The notes under the pieces are model-generated. The model saw only the letters and a list, made by a program, of their open reading frames with translations. It did not search any database and was not told where the DNA came from. Position numbers and translations under genes: made by a program. A DNA stretch of 64,000 nucleotides from Polyangium spumosum (GTDB taxonomy: Bacteria; Myxococcota_A; Polyangia; Polyangiales; Polyangiaceae), in the NCBI RefSeq assembly GCF_009649845.1, contig NZ_WJIE01000012.1, forward strand, positions 1 through 64,000. The letters run 5' to 3'. This document shows positions 34,233-42,526 of this stretch, piece after piece (position 1 is the first letter of the stretch; every line of letters starts with the position of its first letter).

Positions 34233-35369
34233 ATGGCTCGCCCGCCCCGCTCGCATTCCGCTTCCCTCGCTTGGTTCAAGGTGCGCGTCACCGAGGAGGA
34301 GAAGATGCGAATCTCGGCTCTCGCCCAGAAGAAGGGCGCGACGGCCTCGGACCTCTTCCGCGCGTGGCTCGCCGCGGAGGACGCGGCCAGCGCAGCCGCC
34401 GGTTTCGTGGCCACAAAAAGAACACCGAGTTCCGTGGCCACGGAACCCACTGCCACCGCGCGCGAACGTCCTGGTGTCGAGCCGAAGTTCCGCTCGCGCT
34501 GGTCCCCCCGGCATGTCTGGACGCTGCACCGGGTTCCTGGGCGTCTCGACGACGTGCCGCTGGCCGTCGAGCGCCGCGTCCTTTCGGATGATGAAGGGAT
34601 CGAGGTGGAGACCCCGGCTGGGTCGATGCGCGTGAGCACGAAAGAACTCGCCGAGGAGGGCGTTTCCCGAGGTCTCGGAGCCCTCAGGACGGATGACCAA
34701 TACAACCCGATGTCGCTCGAGCAGGCGGTCTTGGTCTACGACCATCCGCCAACCCGAGAAGAGCGAGCGGAGTGGCTCCGGCGGCGACACCTCGAGCAGG
34801 CGCTGCTGAAGTCGCCCCCCAAGCATATCTGGATCTCGCGCCCCGGAGTTCGGCCTGGCGCGCCCGACCAGGTGACGCGCTGCTCCGCGCGGAGAGCGAT
34901 CGGGCACGTCATTGGCGACTGCGTGTATCGATACGACCTCGAGGTCCGACGGCCAGGGGAGGACTGGGCGAGCGAGACAATCGACATGATGGCGCTCGCC
35001 GTGGAAGGCAAAGCCCGGTTCGGACGCGGTGATAATGCTGAGACGGCGTACCTCAAGAAGCCAAGCCTCGACGATCTGCGCGCAGCGAGCGCAGAGAGGG
35101 CACGGAAAGCTGCTGAAGAGGCACGGTTCAAAGAGCGCATGGGAGACTTCTTCAATGGCTTCTCCCGCACGGAGGCAGCGCCAGCCCCGGGGCTTGCCGC
35201 ATTACGCGAGCTCGGCCTCGATGGTTCGGCCAACGTCGAGGATGTCCGCCGTGCCTACCGGACTCGGGTGAAGTCCCAGCACCCCGACAAGGGCGGGACG
35301 GGCGACATGGGACGGCTGGTCGAGCTCCGGGATCGCGCCTGCGCCTACGTGCAAGCCCGGGTCACCTGA
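34233..35369 (+). CDS. Ribbon-helix-helix-like protein with C-terminal J domain
   Basis: The protein has 378 residues. Residues 13-48 (FKVRVTEEEKMRISALAQKK, then a helix SDLFRAWLA) fit a ribbon-helix-helix DNA-binding domain of the MobC/CopG type. A low-complexity linker leads to a central region of unknown fold (HVWTLHRVPGRLDDVPLAVE). Residues 318-375 form a DnaJ-type J domain with an intact HPD at 350-352 (VKSQHPDKGGTGDMGRL). J domains stimulate Hsp70 ATPase, so the protein may recruit DnaK to a DNA-bound complex, for example in replication initiation. No Shine-Dalgarno sequence precedes the ATG, so the start is uncertain. Confidence 0.8.
   Translation: MARPPRSHSASLAWFKVRVTEEEKMRISALAQKKGATASDLFRAWLAAEDAASAAAGFVATKRTPSSVATEPTATARERPGVEPKFRSRWSPRHVWTLHRVPGRLDDVPLAVERRVLSDDEGIEVETPAGSMRVSTKELAEEGVSRGLGALRTDDQYNPMSLEQAVLVYDHPPTREERAEWLRRRHLEQALLKSPPKHIWISRPGVRPGAPDQVTRCSARRAIGHVIGDCVYRYDLEVRRPGEDWASETIDMMALAVEGKARFGRGDNAETAYLKKPSLDDLRAASAERARKAAEEARFKERMGDFFNGFSRTEAAPAPGLAALRELGLDGSANVEDVRRAYRTRVKSQHPDKGGTGDMGRLVELRDRACAYVQARVT
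34429..34446. repeat. Perfect 18-bp palindrome within the RHH/J-domain gene
   Basis: GTTCCGTGGCCACGGAAC equals its own reverse complement. It shares the core CGTGGCCACG with the near-palindrome before the start codon. It lies in the low-complexity linker after the DNA-binding domain. Confidence 0.65.
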
Positions 35370-35380
35370 CTGGGTCGGCC

Positions 35381-35491
35381 GCAAACGGTGAAACGGTGGG
35401 CCCCGCACTCGAGACTGCACCCCAGGCACATGGCCTTACCAAACCCGGCGCAGCAGGCCGGTCTGCGTGGCATCACCGTTTCACCGTTTGC
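35381..35491. repeat. 18-bp perfect inverted repeat with internal direct repeats
   Basis: GCAAACGGTGAAACGGTG at 35381-35398 is repeated as its exact reverse complement at 35474-35491, with a 75-bp spacer. Each arm contains two copies of AACGGTG. It fills the space between the convergent J-domain and ATPase genes. It could be a bidirectional terminator, a protein-binding site, or iterons of an origin. Confidence 0.8.
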
Positions 35492-35501
35492 AGGTCGCCG
35501 G

Positions 35502-37445
35502 TCAGGGGCAACGACGCCGCCGACGGACGTATCCCGGACTGGCATCCGGCCACGAGACGTCGTCGAGCAGCCCCTGCCACACGTCGCTCAGGCCGCTCCG
35601 CGGGACTGGCCACAACCACTGGACCTTGCCCTCGATCATCCGCTGGGTCCGGAAGTCACCATCAACCCCGGCTCTCGCGGCGAGTGCCCGCCCGAGGGTC
35701 TTCCTGCCAAGAGAGGCGCACCTGCGCTTGGCGTGGAGCAGCTGATCGGACACCCAACGTGTGATGATGTCCGGCTGCAGGTAGATCTTTTCGCGATCAT
35801 AAGCGCCGACGAGCTTTCCCCTCGCGTCGGGCGGCGCGGCGCGGCCCGTGGGCAAGCGCGCGAGCCGGATCTCCCCGACGCAAAGACCACGCGCGATCTC
35901 GGCGAGCACAACCTCGTCGATGGCCTCTTCGCGGACCCGGCGTGCGTGCTCGCGCATGATCTCCGGCAGGCGCAGGCGAAAGCCCACCATGAACTCCTGC
36001 CAGGGTCCGGTGATTTCTGGATTTCCGACGAAGGTAACGTTGAAGAAGTCGGTGACGATGTTCAAGGCAATCACGACCGTGGCGAGGTTCTCGGCGGCGC
36101 GACTCTCAGAGCTGCCGAGCTCCAATGCCAGGGCACGCATCGCATCTCGCTGTGCAGACCAGTACATCTCCGGCAGGGCCGACAAGAAAGCCAGGTACGC
36201 GGCGTAGGTGTGCGGCATCGCGTGCCGTTGCTCGGGGGCGATCTCGAGCAGGCGTGCCACATCGATGTCCCGGGCGGTGACCTCCACGATGCGGCCTGCG
36301 ATTGCTGCATCGTCGTCAATGCTCTGCTCGCCCGTCGCTAAGAGCAGCGCGACGAGCTGGAATGCACGCGTGACGCGGGCGCCTCCTGCTGATAACCCCG
36401 TCCGGCCCCGGCCGGATCCATCGCCCAGGGCGAGCACGAGCCTGCGGAACGTCTCGCGGGCCTCCCCGTCGGTCTCGCGAAAGTCATCGATGATTACGGG
36501 CAGATCGCGGTAGGCGTGCAGGGCCTGCTCGAGCGACGTGAAGGTCGACATCCAGGTCGCCACACAACCGGGTTGCTGATCGAAGCGTCCGAGCAGACCG
36601 CATGCGCTGCGTACGAGCGTCGTCTTGCCGCGCTGCGAGGGCCCGACCACCAGGGTGGCAAAGCCTCGCGCTGCCAGATGGTCCTCGCCTCGAAAGATCG
36701 GCGCCGCGAAGACGGTGCCCACGACCGGCGCGATCACCTCGATGGGCGCGGACGCGCACACCTCAAGCAACGCCAGTGCACCCTCGCGCGCCGCGCGAAG
36801 GTCCAAAACCGATGGGATCTCCCACAGCCGCGCGCCGGGCAGCTCGCTGACATGCTGCAGGTCCACAACGTCGGTGCCGGGGAGGGCGAAGGTTTTGTCG
36901 GGTAACCACCCACACTGCCGCACGCGTACGACGGTCTCGAAGCGCGGCGACCTGAAGGCCGAGGCCGCGAGTGCCACGTCGCGCCTGCGAACGACGGAGG
37001 CACGAGCAAGGTCGCTCGGGACCCCGCGTAGAAGGGCGGACGTAACATCGCCGCTTGACCCCGCGGGTTCGAGCGTGACGGTGTGCTGCTGCCCAGTCGG
37101 GAGTGTGTAGCGCACCACAAGACGCCGCTCTCGCCGCTCATGGTGGTCGAGATCCAAGATCGTGACGATTTCCGCGATAGGCTCCGCCACGAACCCGCAC
37201 ACGACTTGCGCGGAGCTCGTCTTGTCGACCTTGTACGTGACGCCGCCGTCGGCGAAGTAGCCTTTGGGCTCGATGGACGACGGGAATGGCTCGAAGTCGG
37301 ACTCCTCCCAGGGACGCTCGGCCTCCTCTTCTTCCCCTTCCCCTTCCCCTTCCCCTTCGTGCGGTGCCCCAGGCTGGGCCGGTTCGGGTTCTGCATCGGG
37401 CGCGATCGCCCCATCCGACCTGCGTAGAGCGAGATCAGCAGGCAT
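35502..37445 (-). CDS. P-loop ATPase (DUF927/primase-helicase type) of the element
   Basis: The protein has 647 residues from ATG 37445. The N-terminus has an acidic Glu/Gly repeat (residues 29-42) encoded by a hexanucleotide repeat. Residues 70-240 form a beta-rich region. The ATPase core shows Walker A VVGPSQRGKTT near 266-276 and Walker B LPVIIDDF near 315-322. A likely sensor region follows (LVALLLATGEQS) and then a helical C-terminus. The layout resembles DUF927-type helicases of phages and plasmids, and the helicase part of the fusion polymerase. The upstream DUF5131-like gene ends 3 bp before its start, so the two form an operon. Its role is probably DNA unwinding or element maintenance. 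Confidence 0.8.
   Translation of the reverse strand: MPADLALRRSDGAIAPDAEPEPAQPGAPHEGEGEGEGEEEEAERPWEESDFEPFPSSIEPKGYFADGGVTYKVDKTSSAQVVCGFVAEPIAEIVTILDLDHHERRERRLVVRYTLPTGQQHTVTLEPAGSSGDVTSALLRGVPSDLARASVVRRRDVALAASAFRSPRFETVVRVRQCGWLPDKTFALPGTDVVDLQHVSELPGARLWEIPSVLDLRAAREGALALLEVCASAPIEVIAPVVGTVFAAPIFRGEDHLAARGFATLVVGPSQRGKTTLVRSACGLLGRFDQQPGCVATWMSTFTSLEQALHAYRDLPVIIDDFRETDGEARETFRRLVLALGDGSGRGRTGLSAGGARVTRAFQLVALLLATGEQSIDDDAAIAGRIVEVTARDIDVARLLEIAPEQRHAMPHTYAAYLAFLSALPEMYWSAQRDAMRALALELGSSESRAAENLATVVIALNIVTDFFNVTFVGNPEITGPWQEFMVGFRLRLPEIMREHARRVREEAIDEVVLAEIARGLCVGEIRLARLPTGRAAPPDARGKLVGAYDREKIYLQPDIITRWVSDQLLHAKRRCASLGRKTLGRALAARAGVDGDFRTQRMIEGKVQWLWPVPRSGLSDVWQGLLDDVSWPDASPGYVRRRRRCP
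37331..37358. repeat. Hexanucleotide repeat (CTTCCC)n
   Basis: Four perfect CTTCCC copies and a partial fifth encode the Gly-Glu repeat near the N-terminus of the ATPase. Because the unit is six bases, copy-number changes would alter the length of the acidic tract without shifting the frame. Confidence 0.75.
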
Positions 37446-37448
37446 GCG

Positions 37449-38063
37449 TCACCGCCTCTCGCCCCCTCCGCGCCCCCTGAGCGCAGGCATCGTACCAATC
37501 GACGGCATCGCGCGCTCACTGGCAGTCTCGGGCGCGCCGACGAACAGCCGGCATCCAGCCACGGCGCAGGCCTGCTCGAGCCCCACCTGCAGCTCCCCCT
37601 TCAGGGCCTCGACCATCACGAAGTCGATGTCCGCCAGGTCGCGCCGGCCCATGGCGACCGGGCCCACGATGTGCGCGAAGCGCACGCGCGCACCGCTACG
37701 CCGAAGTTCGTCGACGCGGACGAGGTCCGCTTGCTCCGCAATCGTCACGCCCACCCAGATATTGGACCTCCAGTCGAGTCGCGAGCTGAGCGCGAGAAGC
37801 CGGTCGGAGCGGGTCGTTTCGATCTGGAACTCATGGTGCGTGGCCCGGCCCATGACGTCGAAGACCGCGTGCACGAAGGCGCCATCCTGTGCGAAGAGGT
37901 CGTACAGGGTCGCGACGAAGATATGGAACCCATCCCTCCAGCGCAGGGGCAGATCGATTGCATCGCCGCGGGGAGCCTCGCCGAAAAGCTCGGCGAGCGT
38001 GGGCCTGCGGGACGACCGCGGGGACGGGTTCCAACGGGCATGGGGCAGGGCGCAGATCTTCAT
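37449..38063 (-). CDS. DUF5131 (phage Gp37/Gp68-like) homologue lacking the cysteine motif
   Basis: The protein has 204 residues. The ATG at 38063 has GGGAGG five bases upstream and is favoured over an earlier start. It follows the DUF5131 pattern: DLPLRWRDGFHIFVATLYDLF, FVHAVFDVMGRATHHEFQIE, NIWVGVTIAEQADLVRVDEL, ARVRFAHIVGPV and IDFVMVEAL. Typical members start WNPxTGCxxxSxGCxxCY, which binds a metal cluster. Here the N-terminus reads RWNPSPRSSRRPTLAELF, with those cysteines missing, and the later LTKR and GGESG motifs are altered. It is probably a non-catalytic relative. It is the first gene of a pair with the ATPase. Confidence 0.72.
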   Translation of the reverse strand: MKICALPHARWNPSPRSSRRPTLAELFGEAPRGDAIDLPLRWRDGFHIFVATLYDLFAQDGAFVHAVFDVMGRATHHEFQIETTRSDRLLALSSRLDWRSNIWVGVTIAEQADLVRVDELRRSGARVRFAHIVGPVAMGRRDLADIDFVMVEALKGELQVGLEQACAVAGCRLFVGAPETASERAMPSIGTMPALRGRGGGERR

Positions 38064-38228
38064 GTTGACCTCCCGAGTCTCGGCCGCGTCCAACGGCCCA
38101 GCAATTCGTAATCGACATCAGACTTGAGCCCCGGTGCGGATGCTCGGGGACACGAGGCCTGCACGAGGGCGAACGTCCCTCGCCGAATGGGTAAAACCAG
38201 TGCCCCCCGACGCAGCGCCGTATGCCGG

Positions 38229-38417
38229 TCAAGAGTCACGCAGGCAATCCGTGTCTACGCCGAGCGCCTCGGCTAGACGCTGCAGTTCGTCCTCAGTAGG
38301 TGTCGCTCGACCGGTGGCTAGCCGGGACAAACGTGTCTCGGTGAGCCCAGCTCGCTGGGCAACCTGGTACTGCGGTATCCCCGTCTCGACGAGGACCCGC
38401 TTCAGCGCGGTGGCCAT
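38229..38417 (-). CDS. Cro/Xre-type helix-turn-helix repressor
   Basis: The protein has 62 residues. The ATG at 38417 is preceded by AAGGAGG six bases upstream, a strong Shine-Dalgarno site. It is almost entirely a single helix-turn-helix domain: ETGIPQYQVAQRAGLTETRL, SRLATGRATPTEDELQRLAE, then ALGVDTDCLR. Such proteins repress early promoters of phages and integrative elements. It lies between the DUF5131-like gene and a larger helix-turn-helix protein on the same strand. Confidence 0.85.
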   Translation of the reverse strand: MATALKRVLVETGIPQYQVAQRAGLTETRLSRLATGRATPTEDELQRLAEALGVDTDCLRDS

Positions 38418-38484
38418 GATCAACCTCCTTGCCGCTACTGGTGGCGGCGCGAAGAGGTACGGTCACACCCTGCCAGATCGAACG

Positions 38485-39585
38485 TCAGCGCGCGGGCGGC
38501 TGGCGCCGCCGCGGTGCGGGGAGACACTCCCTCAGCCAGCGGACCTGCTCGTGCGTCAGCCAGATCGTCGTCCTGTCGGGTCCGCGGTCCGCGGTGAAGT
38601 TATACTTTTTCTCGGCGACGTGCAGGGCGTTCATGGTCGTCGACCGGGCTCGCCCGAACATCTTTGCCGCCTTCGCGATCGAGACGCGATCCGGGGGCGC
38701 ATGCGTCTGCCTGCTCTTCATGTCTCTTCGGACTTCCTCGGCATGCACAGGGTTCTCCGGGACGATCCCGAGCTTCCGACGCCAGCGGCGGAGCGTGCTC
38801 GCCGGGACGGCAAAACTCGGATCCAGGTGCGTCCGGATTGCGTCCTTCGCACGAAGTCGGATTGCCGCCTCCATGTATCGCCGAACCCCTTTTGCTGCTT
38901 CTGGAATCGTCCTCGCCCTTGCCTTGTATCGGGAAACCGAACCATTTCTACGCTGAAAGCTACACGCCACATCGTCGGCAATGCTGTCGATTTCGTCTTG
39001 CTCGAGACGTGGAAAAATCCGGCGCATTCGCCTCACGATTGTCCGAGCCAAGTCGTAGATACATGGAAACATCTTCTTTGGCTTCGTGCAGAGCGCGACG
39101 AATGCGTGCTCCCATACGCGCGCCGTAATTTCCTCCGGTTTCCATGCATTTGATGCACGAGCGTCGTGGAGGAACTGGATGAGCGGCAATACAGGCCAGA
39201 GAAGCGTCACAAGGTCATGAACATGTGAAAGGTCAGGCGGGAGGTGTTCGCTTCTCAACACGTGGACGCGCTTCGGCTGCCAGATAGGTTTCGGCGGGGG
39301 AGCTTCGCCGGTGCGCGTGTCGACAGGCTGCCCCTCCTTCGTAAGCGCCAGCCATTCAGGCCAGTTCTTATCGTGGGTGCGCACCCACGCGTAGGCCCGA
39401 CGCAGGTCCTTCAGGATTGATTCTGCGGCTTTGGCTGTATGTTCGTCGGCATCCGCCGCCCGGTCGAGGAGGTGCAGCAGGACCACGAACGGAGCAAGGG
39501 CCGGCTCGACCTCATAGGTCGAGAGCTTGCTAACCGTGTCGATAAGGGCCGCCTCGAACCGAGCGGCAGCGTCCTGCTGTGGCAC
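38485..39585 (-). CDS. Sigma-like helix-turn-helix protein, start uncertain
   Basis: The frame to 38485 gives about 366 residues from GTG 39585. The frame is open further upstream, but that part is rich in Ser/Arg/Gly and looks non-coding. A central stretch (VRRMRRIFPRLEQDEIDSIA, then DDVACSFQRR) resembles sigma region 2, and a helix-turn-helix follows near the C-terminus (VSIAKAAKMFGRARSTTMNA, then TTIWLTHEQVRWLRECL). The C-terminus is basic. It is probably a DNA-binding regulator of the element, and is divergent from the excisionase-like ORF. The gap 39586-39853 should hold both promoters; nothing specific was found there. Confidence 0.6.
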   Translation of the reverse strand: MPQQDAAARFEAALIDTVSKLSTYEVEPALAPFVVLLHLLDRAADADEHTAKAAESILKDLRRAYAWVRTHDKNWPEWLALTKEGQPVDTRTGEAPPPKPIWQPKRVHVLRSEHLPPDLSHVHDLVTLLWPVLPLIQFLHDARASNAWKPEEITARVWEHAFVALCTKPKKMFPCIYDLARTIVRRMRRIFPRLEQDEIDSIADDVACSFQRRNGSVSRYKARARTIPEAAKGVRRYMEAAIRLRAKDAIRTHLDPSFAVPASTLRRWRRKLGIVPENPVHAEEVRRDMKSRQTHAPPDRVSIAKAAKMFGRARSTTMNALHVAEKKYNFTADRGPDRTTIWLTHEQVRWLRECLPAPRRRQPPAR

Positions 39586-39853
39586 CCTCTGAGCGTAGGA
39601 CCCTGCGTGGGCGATGCAACCACTGGTGGTGGGCGACGGGGCGCAGTTGCGCCCCAGACGAACAGGGCGGCGGTGACGCCAGCCGAGGCCCTGCATGCGC
39701 GTGCTCCCCGTCGAGGTTCTCCTCTTGCACGACGTGGCGCAAACCTGAGCCCAGGGTGGGGCACCTCCCTCCGCTGGGGTGCCTACCGGGACAAGAACCA
39801 CATCCTCGCCACGGCGCCCGCTTGCCAGAGCCGCCTCCCGGATGGGGTTCGGC

Positions 39854-40381
39854 ATGGGTAGGAATCGGATCAATCGGTGTCCAACAGATTCCCCTGCTTT
39901 CGGGAATAAGAGAGATGCACGCGAAGTCGGCACGTCGAAGGCTCATGCCCAGGACTTCCCCCGACTTCTCTCGGTAGACCAGGTAGCCACTCTCCTCGGG
40001 CTGTCCACCCGGACGGTACGCCGCCTGATCAAGGCCGGCGATCTCGTCGCCTACCGAATCAATCGTCAAGTCCGCGTCGACGCCGCGAGCGTGACGCACC
40101 TACTCGAGGCTTCCCGCACCGAAACCTCGGAACGAGCTTATTCATGTCGCGCTCGAAAAGAAAATACACGCTCGGCCAGCCGCACCTCCTCCGCCGACGA
40201 GGCAAAGGCCGGCTCTGGACTGGATGGATCGACGGCCGCGAAGTTTCCCTCGGCACGCCGGACCGCGTCGAGGCCCAGCGCAAGCTCGACGAGTTCGTCG
40301 CCCGACGGCAGCGCGAGCAGGCTGCCGCAGACCGCGGAGGAGTTGAGAAAGGCGCTCCGCCGGTTGAGGCACCCCTCCTGA
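39854..40381 (+). CDS. Excisionase-like helix-turn-helix protein overlapping the integrase
   Basis: The clear domain spans about 39955-40135: LLSVDQVATLLGLSTRTVRR, then LIKAGDLVAYRINRQVRVDA, the pattern of MerR-like excisionase/HTH_17 proteins. The ATG at 39854 is a guess; another lies at 39842. The frame runs 238 bp into the integrase gene in another phase, to a TGA at 40379-40381. The overlapping part looks like a Ser/Ala/Arg-rich shadow, so the functional protein may end near 40140 or a small indel may exist. Excisionase-like genes beside integrases control excision direction. Confidence 0.6.
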   Translation: MGRNRINRCPTDSPAFGNKRDAREVGTSKAHAQDFPRLLSVDQVATLLGLSTRTVRRLIKAGDLVAYRINRQVRVDAASVTHLLEASRTETSERAYSCRARKENTRSASRTSSADEAKAGSGLDGSTAAKFPSARRTASRPSASSTSSSPDGSASRLPQTAEELRKALRRLRHPS

Positions 40382-41229
40382 CCGAGCTGGCAATGCAGTT
40401 CGCCGAGTATTGCCGACCGCCACGGCACACCAAGAAAACGGCCGACTCCTACGCGCAGCGCGTCCTGTACTTCATCGAGTGGGCGGAGACGAACGACGTG
40501 CGCCGCGCCGACGAGATTACCTTCAAGCTCATGTCGAAGTACGTTCGCAGCCGGACCCAGGCTGGCGCCCAGGCTGCGACCGTCAACCGCGACCTCACAC
40601 CAGTCCGGCAAATGTTCGCCTTTGCCAAGCGCGAGGGGCTCATTCCCAAGGACCCATTCAAGCACGAGGACTTCACCTCGTTGAAGCTCCGCGAGCCGCG
40701 CCCCAAGCCGAACGCGCTCGCCCTCTCGCCGCAGCAGGTCGACCTCTTCCTCGATACCGCCGACAGGATGACCCACCCGGCCTACGGCGCCCTGTTCCGC
40801 CTCACGGCAGGCAGCGCCATCCGCATCGACGAGGCACGGCACCTGGACGCGCGCGACGTCGACGAGGCCCGTGGCCTCCTGACCATCACGCCCAAGCCGA
40901 ACTGGACCACCAAGGGCTACCGCTACCGGGAGATCCCCGTCTCGGCACGCACCGCGGCGGCCGTCAGGGCGTTCGTGGCGCGCCAGAACGAGGTCGCCCT
41001 CGACGACAAGTCGGTCTGGAAGGAGATCCAGCGCATCCGGAAGGAAGCCAACCTACCGAAATTCTCGATCCACGACCTGCGGCGCGCCTGGGCGAGCGCC
41101 GTGCACGCGAACGGAGCGTCGCTCAAGCAGGTGAGCGTCTGGCTCGGACATGCGGACGTGCAGACGACCGAACGGTACATCCGCGTGTTTCTCACGCAGA
41201 CGAGCGGGCACCAATACCTCCCACGGTGA
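40144..41229 (+). CDS. Tyrosine recombinase (integrase)
   Basis: The protein has 361 residues. Residues 75-175 form the SAM-like core-binding domain. Residues 195-361 form the catalytic domain with the complete set: Arg227 (SAIRIDEARHL), Lys257 (NWTTKGYRYREIP), His310 and Arg313 (IHDLRRAWAS), His336 (WLGHADVQTT) and the Tyr345 nucleophile (TERYIRVFL). It should be active. The gene points towards the 3' end of tRNA-Thr 324 bp away, the usual arrangement for integration at a tRNA 3' end. It overlaps the excisionase-like frame by 238 bp. No good Shine-Dalgarno site precedes the ATG. Confidence 0.93.
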   Translation: MSRSKRKYTLGQPHLLRRRGKGRLWTGWIDGREVSLGTPDRVEAQRKLDEFVARRQREQAAADRGGVEKGAPPVEAPLLTELAMQFAEYCRPPRHTKKTADSYAQRVLYFIEWAETNDVRRADEITFKLMSKYVRSRTQAGAQAATVNRDLTPVRQMFAFAKREGLIPKDPFKHEDFTSLKLREPRPKPNALALSPQQVDLFLDTADRMTHPAYGALFRLTAGSAIRIDEARHLDARDVDEARGLLTITPKPNWTTKGYRYREIPVSARTAAAVRAFVARQNEVALDDKSVWKEIQRIRKEANLPKFSIHDLRRAWASAVHANGASLKQVSVWLGHADVQTTERYIRVFLTQTSGHQYLPR

Positions 41230-41470
41230 GATCCCGGCTTGGCGGGAGCACCTCAGAGCGCGCCGACGAGGCCGCTCTGAACTTAGCTCCGAGCCCAAGA
41301 GGTCAGGACCGAGAGGAGCGCTCAAGCCCGAACGGCTGGCGGTAGGTGACCCCTCTGGGACGAGGTTTACGTCCTCACGCGCGTGAGACCGGGCGTGAAC
41401 ATGGACGGGGAGCCGCCGAGCGTTCTTGCCGTGGACCTCGGCCTCGGCACCCAGGCGGGTGGCTCGCACG

Positions 41471-41491
41471 AGATTTGGCAAAGATTTGGCA
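41471..41491. repeat. Two direct copies of AGATTTGGCA between integrase and tRNA
   Basis: AGATTTGGCA occurs at 41471-41480 and 41482-41491. The preceding bases make CGAGATTTG, which also occurs inside the tRNA T-arm at 41562-41570. The pair could be a recombinase arm site or chance. Confidence 0.4.
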
Positions 41492-41504
41492 CAGCCACTA
41501 ACCC

Positions 41505-41539
41505 GCGGTTTCGGGCTCTCTGCAAGAGCCCGAAACCGC
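41505..41539 (+). terminator. Perfect 14-bp stem hairpin after the integrase
   Basis: GCGGTTTCGGGCTC (41505-41518) pairs with GAGCCCGAAACCGC (41526-41539) around a 7-base loop. On the plus strand TAGGTTTT follows, so it may end integrase transcription. It is also 13 bp beyond the tRNA-Thr 3' end on the minus strand. Nothing else is seen in 41230-41552. Confidence 0.6.
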
Positions 41540-41552
41540 TAGGTTTTCTCGG

Positions 41553-41624
<72 letters not shown>

Positions 41625-41721
41625 GTTCCCGTCGAACGGGCGCGCAGAAAAACCATGTCCTGCGCCGGTTGTCAACGACTTTTTTCGCCCCCCCGAAATT
41701 CCCCTGGAAACCGTCCTCCCC

Positions 41722-42441
41722 TCAGCCCTTCCCGATCCCCAGCATGCTCAGGCCCATGCAGGCCACCAGCGCTCCGAACTCCAGCCGCTCCGCTCTCCGT
41801 TCATCGAGCACTCGATCGCGCAGCCACAGCCCGATCACGTTCCCGCCCATCAGCGCGACCGTCAGCAAAACCGCTCGAACCATCGTCTCCCGGCTCATCA
41901 TCCCCCCGAGCCCGTACGCCGCTACCCGCCCCGCGTGTAGCGCTACCGCGGCCGCTGCGATCGTCCCTACGAAACGCTTCCCCGACAGCCCTGCGGCCAT
42001 GAACAGCGGCCCCACCAGGAGACCTGCTCCCCCCGCCGTCGCGCTCACCACCCCGATCCCAAGCCCCGCCGGCGCCATCGCCGCGGCCCGCGGACGCCAT
42101 GTGAAGACGCCCAGCGCTCGGCCCATCGCCGCCGCCGTCATCACAAGCATCAGCCAGCGGAGCACCACCTCCGGCATCCACGCCGTCATCAGCCCGCCCA
42201 CGAAGCTCCCAGGCACCGCCCCCCACGCGAACGCCTTCGCGGACGGACGATCGAACTCCTCCCGCAGCAGCCACAGCCGGTGCAGGTTCCCGAACAACAT
42301 CGCCGGCGCCGTCGAGGCCAGCGCCGCCGCCGGACCCCACACGACCGAGAGGCCCAGCAAGAGCAAGATGCCCCCGCCAAGGCCCGCCATCGTCGTCAGC
42401 ACCCCAGCCAAAACACCGAAAACCGGGAGAAGCGCCAGCAT
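41722..42441 (-). CDS. TauE/SafE family membrane permease
   Basis: The protein has 239 residues. The ATG at 42441 has AGGAGG seven bases upstream. About seven or eight hydrophobic helices are visible, with the family's opening pattern LLPVFGVLAGVLTTMAGLGG and a repeat later (GLGIGVVSATAGGAGLLVG). This two-repeat layout with Gly-rich GGGI/GGAG elements is typical of TauE/SafE exporters of sulphite, sulphonates or other organic anions. It is divergent from a LysR regulator across 85 bp, which probably controls it. The substrate cannot be read from the sequence. Confidence 0.87.
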   Translation of the reverse strand: MLALLPVFGVLAGVLTTMAGLGGGILLLLGLSVVWGPAAALASTAPAMLFGNLHRLWLLREEFDRPSAKAFAWGAVPGSFVGGLMTAWMPEVVLRWLMLVMTAAAMGRALGVFTWRPRAAAMAPAGLGIGVVSATAGGAGLLVGPLFMAAGLSGKRFVGTIAAAAVALHAGRVAAYGLGGMMSRETMVRAVLLTVALMGGNVIGLWLRDRVLDERRAERLEFGALVACMGLSMLGIGKG

Positions 42442-42489
42442 CGCGTCACCTCCTACTTCCCAGGCGTAGGGCCACAACCACCATCGGAC

Positions 42490-42499
42490 CAATCGATTG
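42490..42499. promoter_or_regulatory. Candidate LysR-type operator CAATCGATTG
   Basis: This perfect 10-bp palindrome lies between the divergent permease and LysR genes, about 28 bp before the LysR ATG, where an autoregulatory LysR site is expected. Support is positional only. Confidence 0.3.
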
Positions 42500-42526
42500 T
42501 TCGGAACGCCGTGATAGCTCTTGCTG

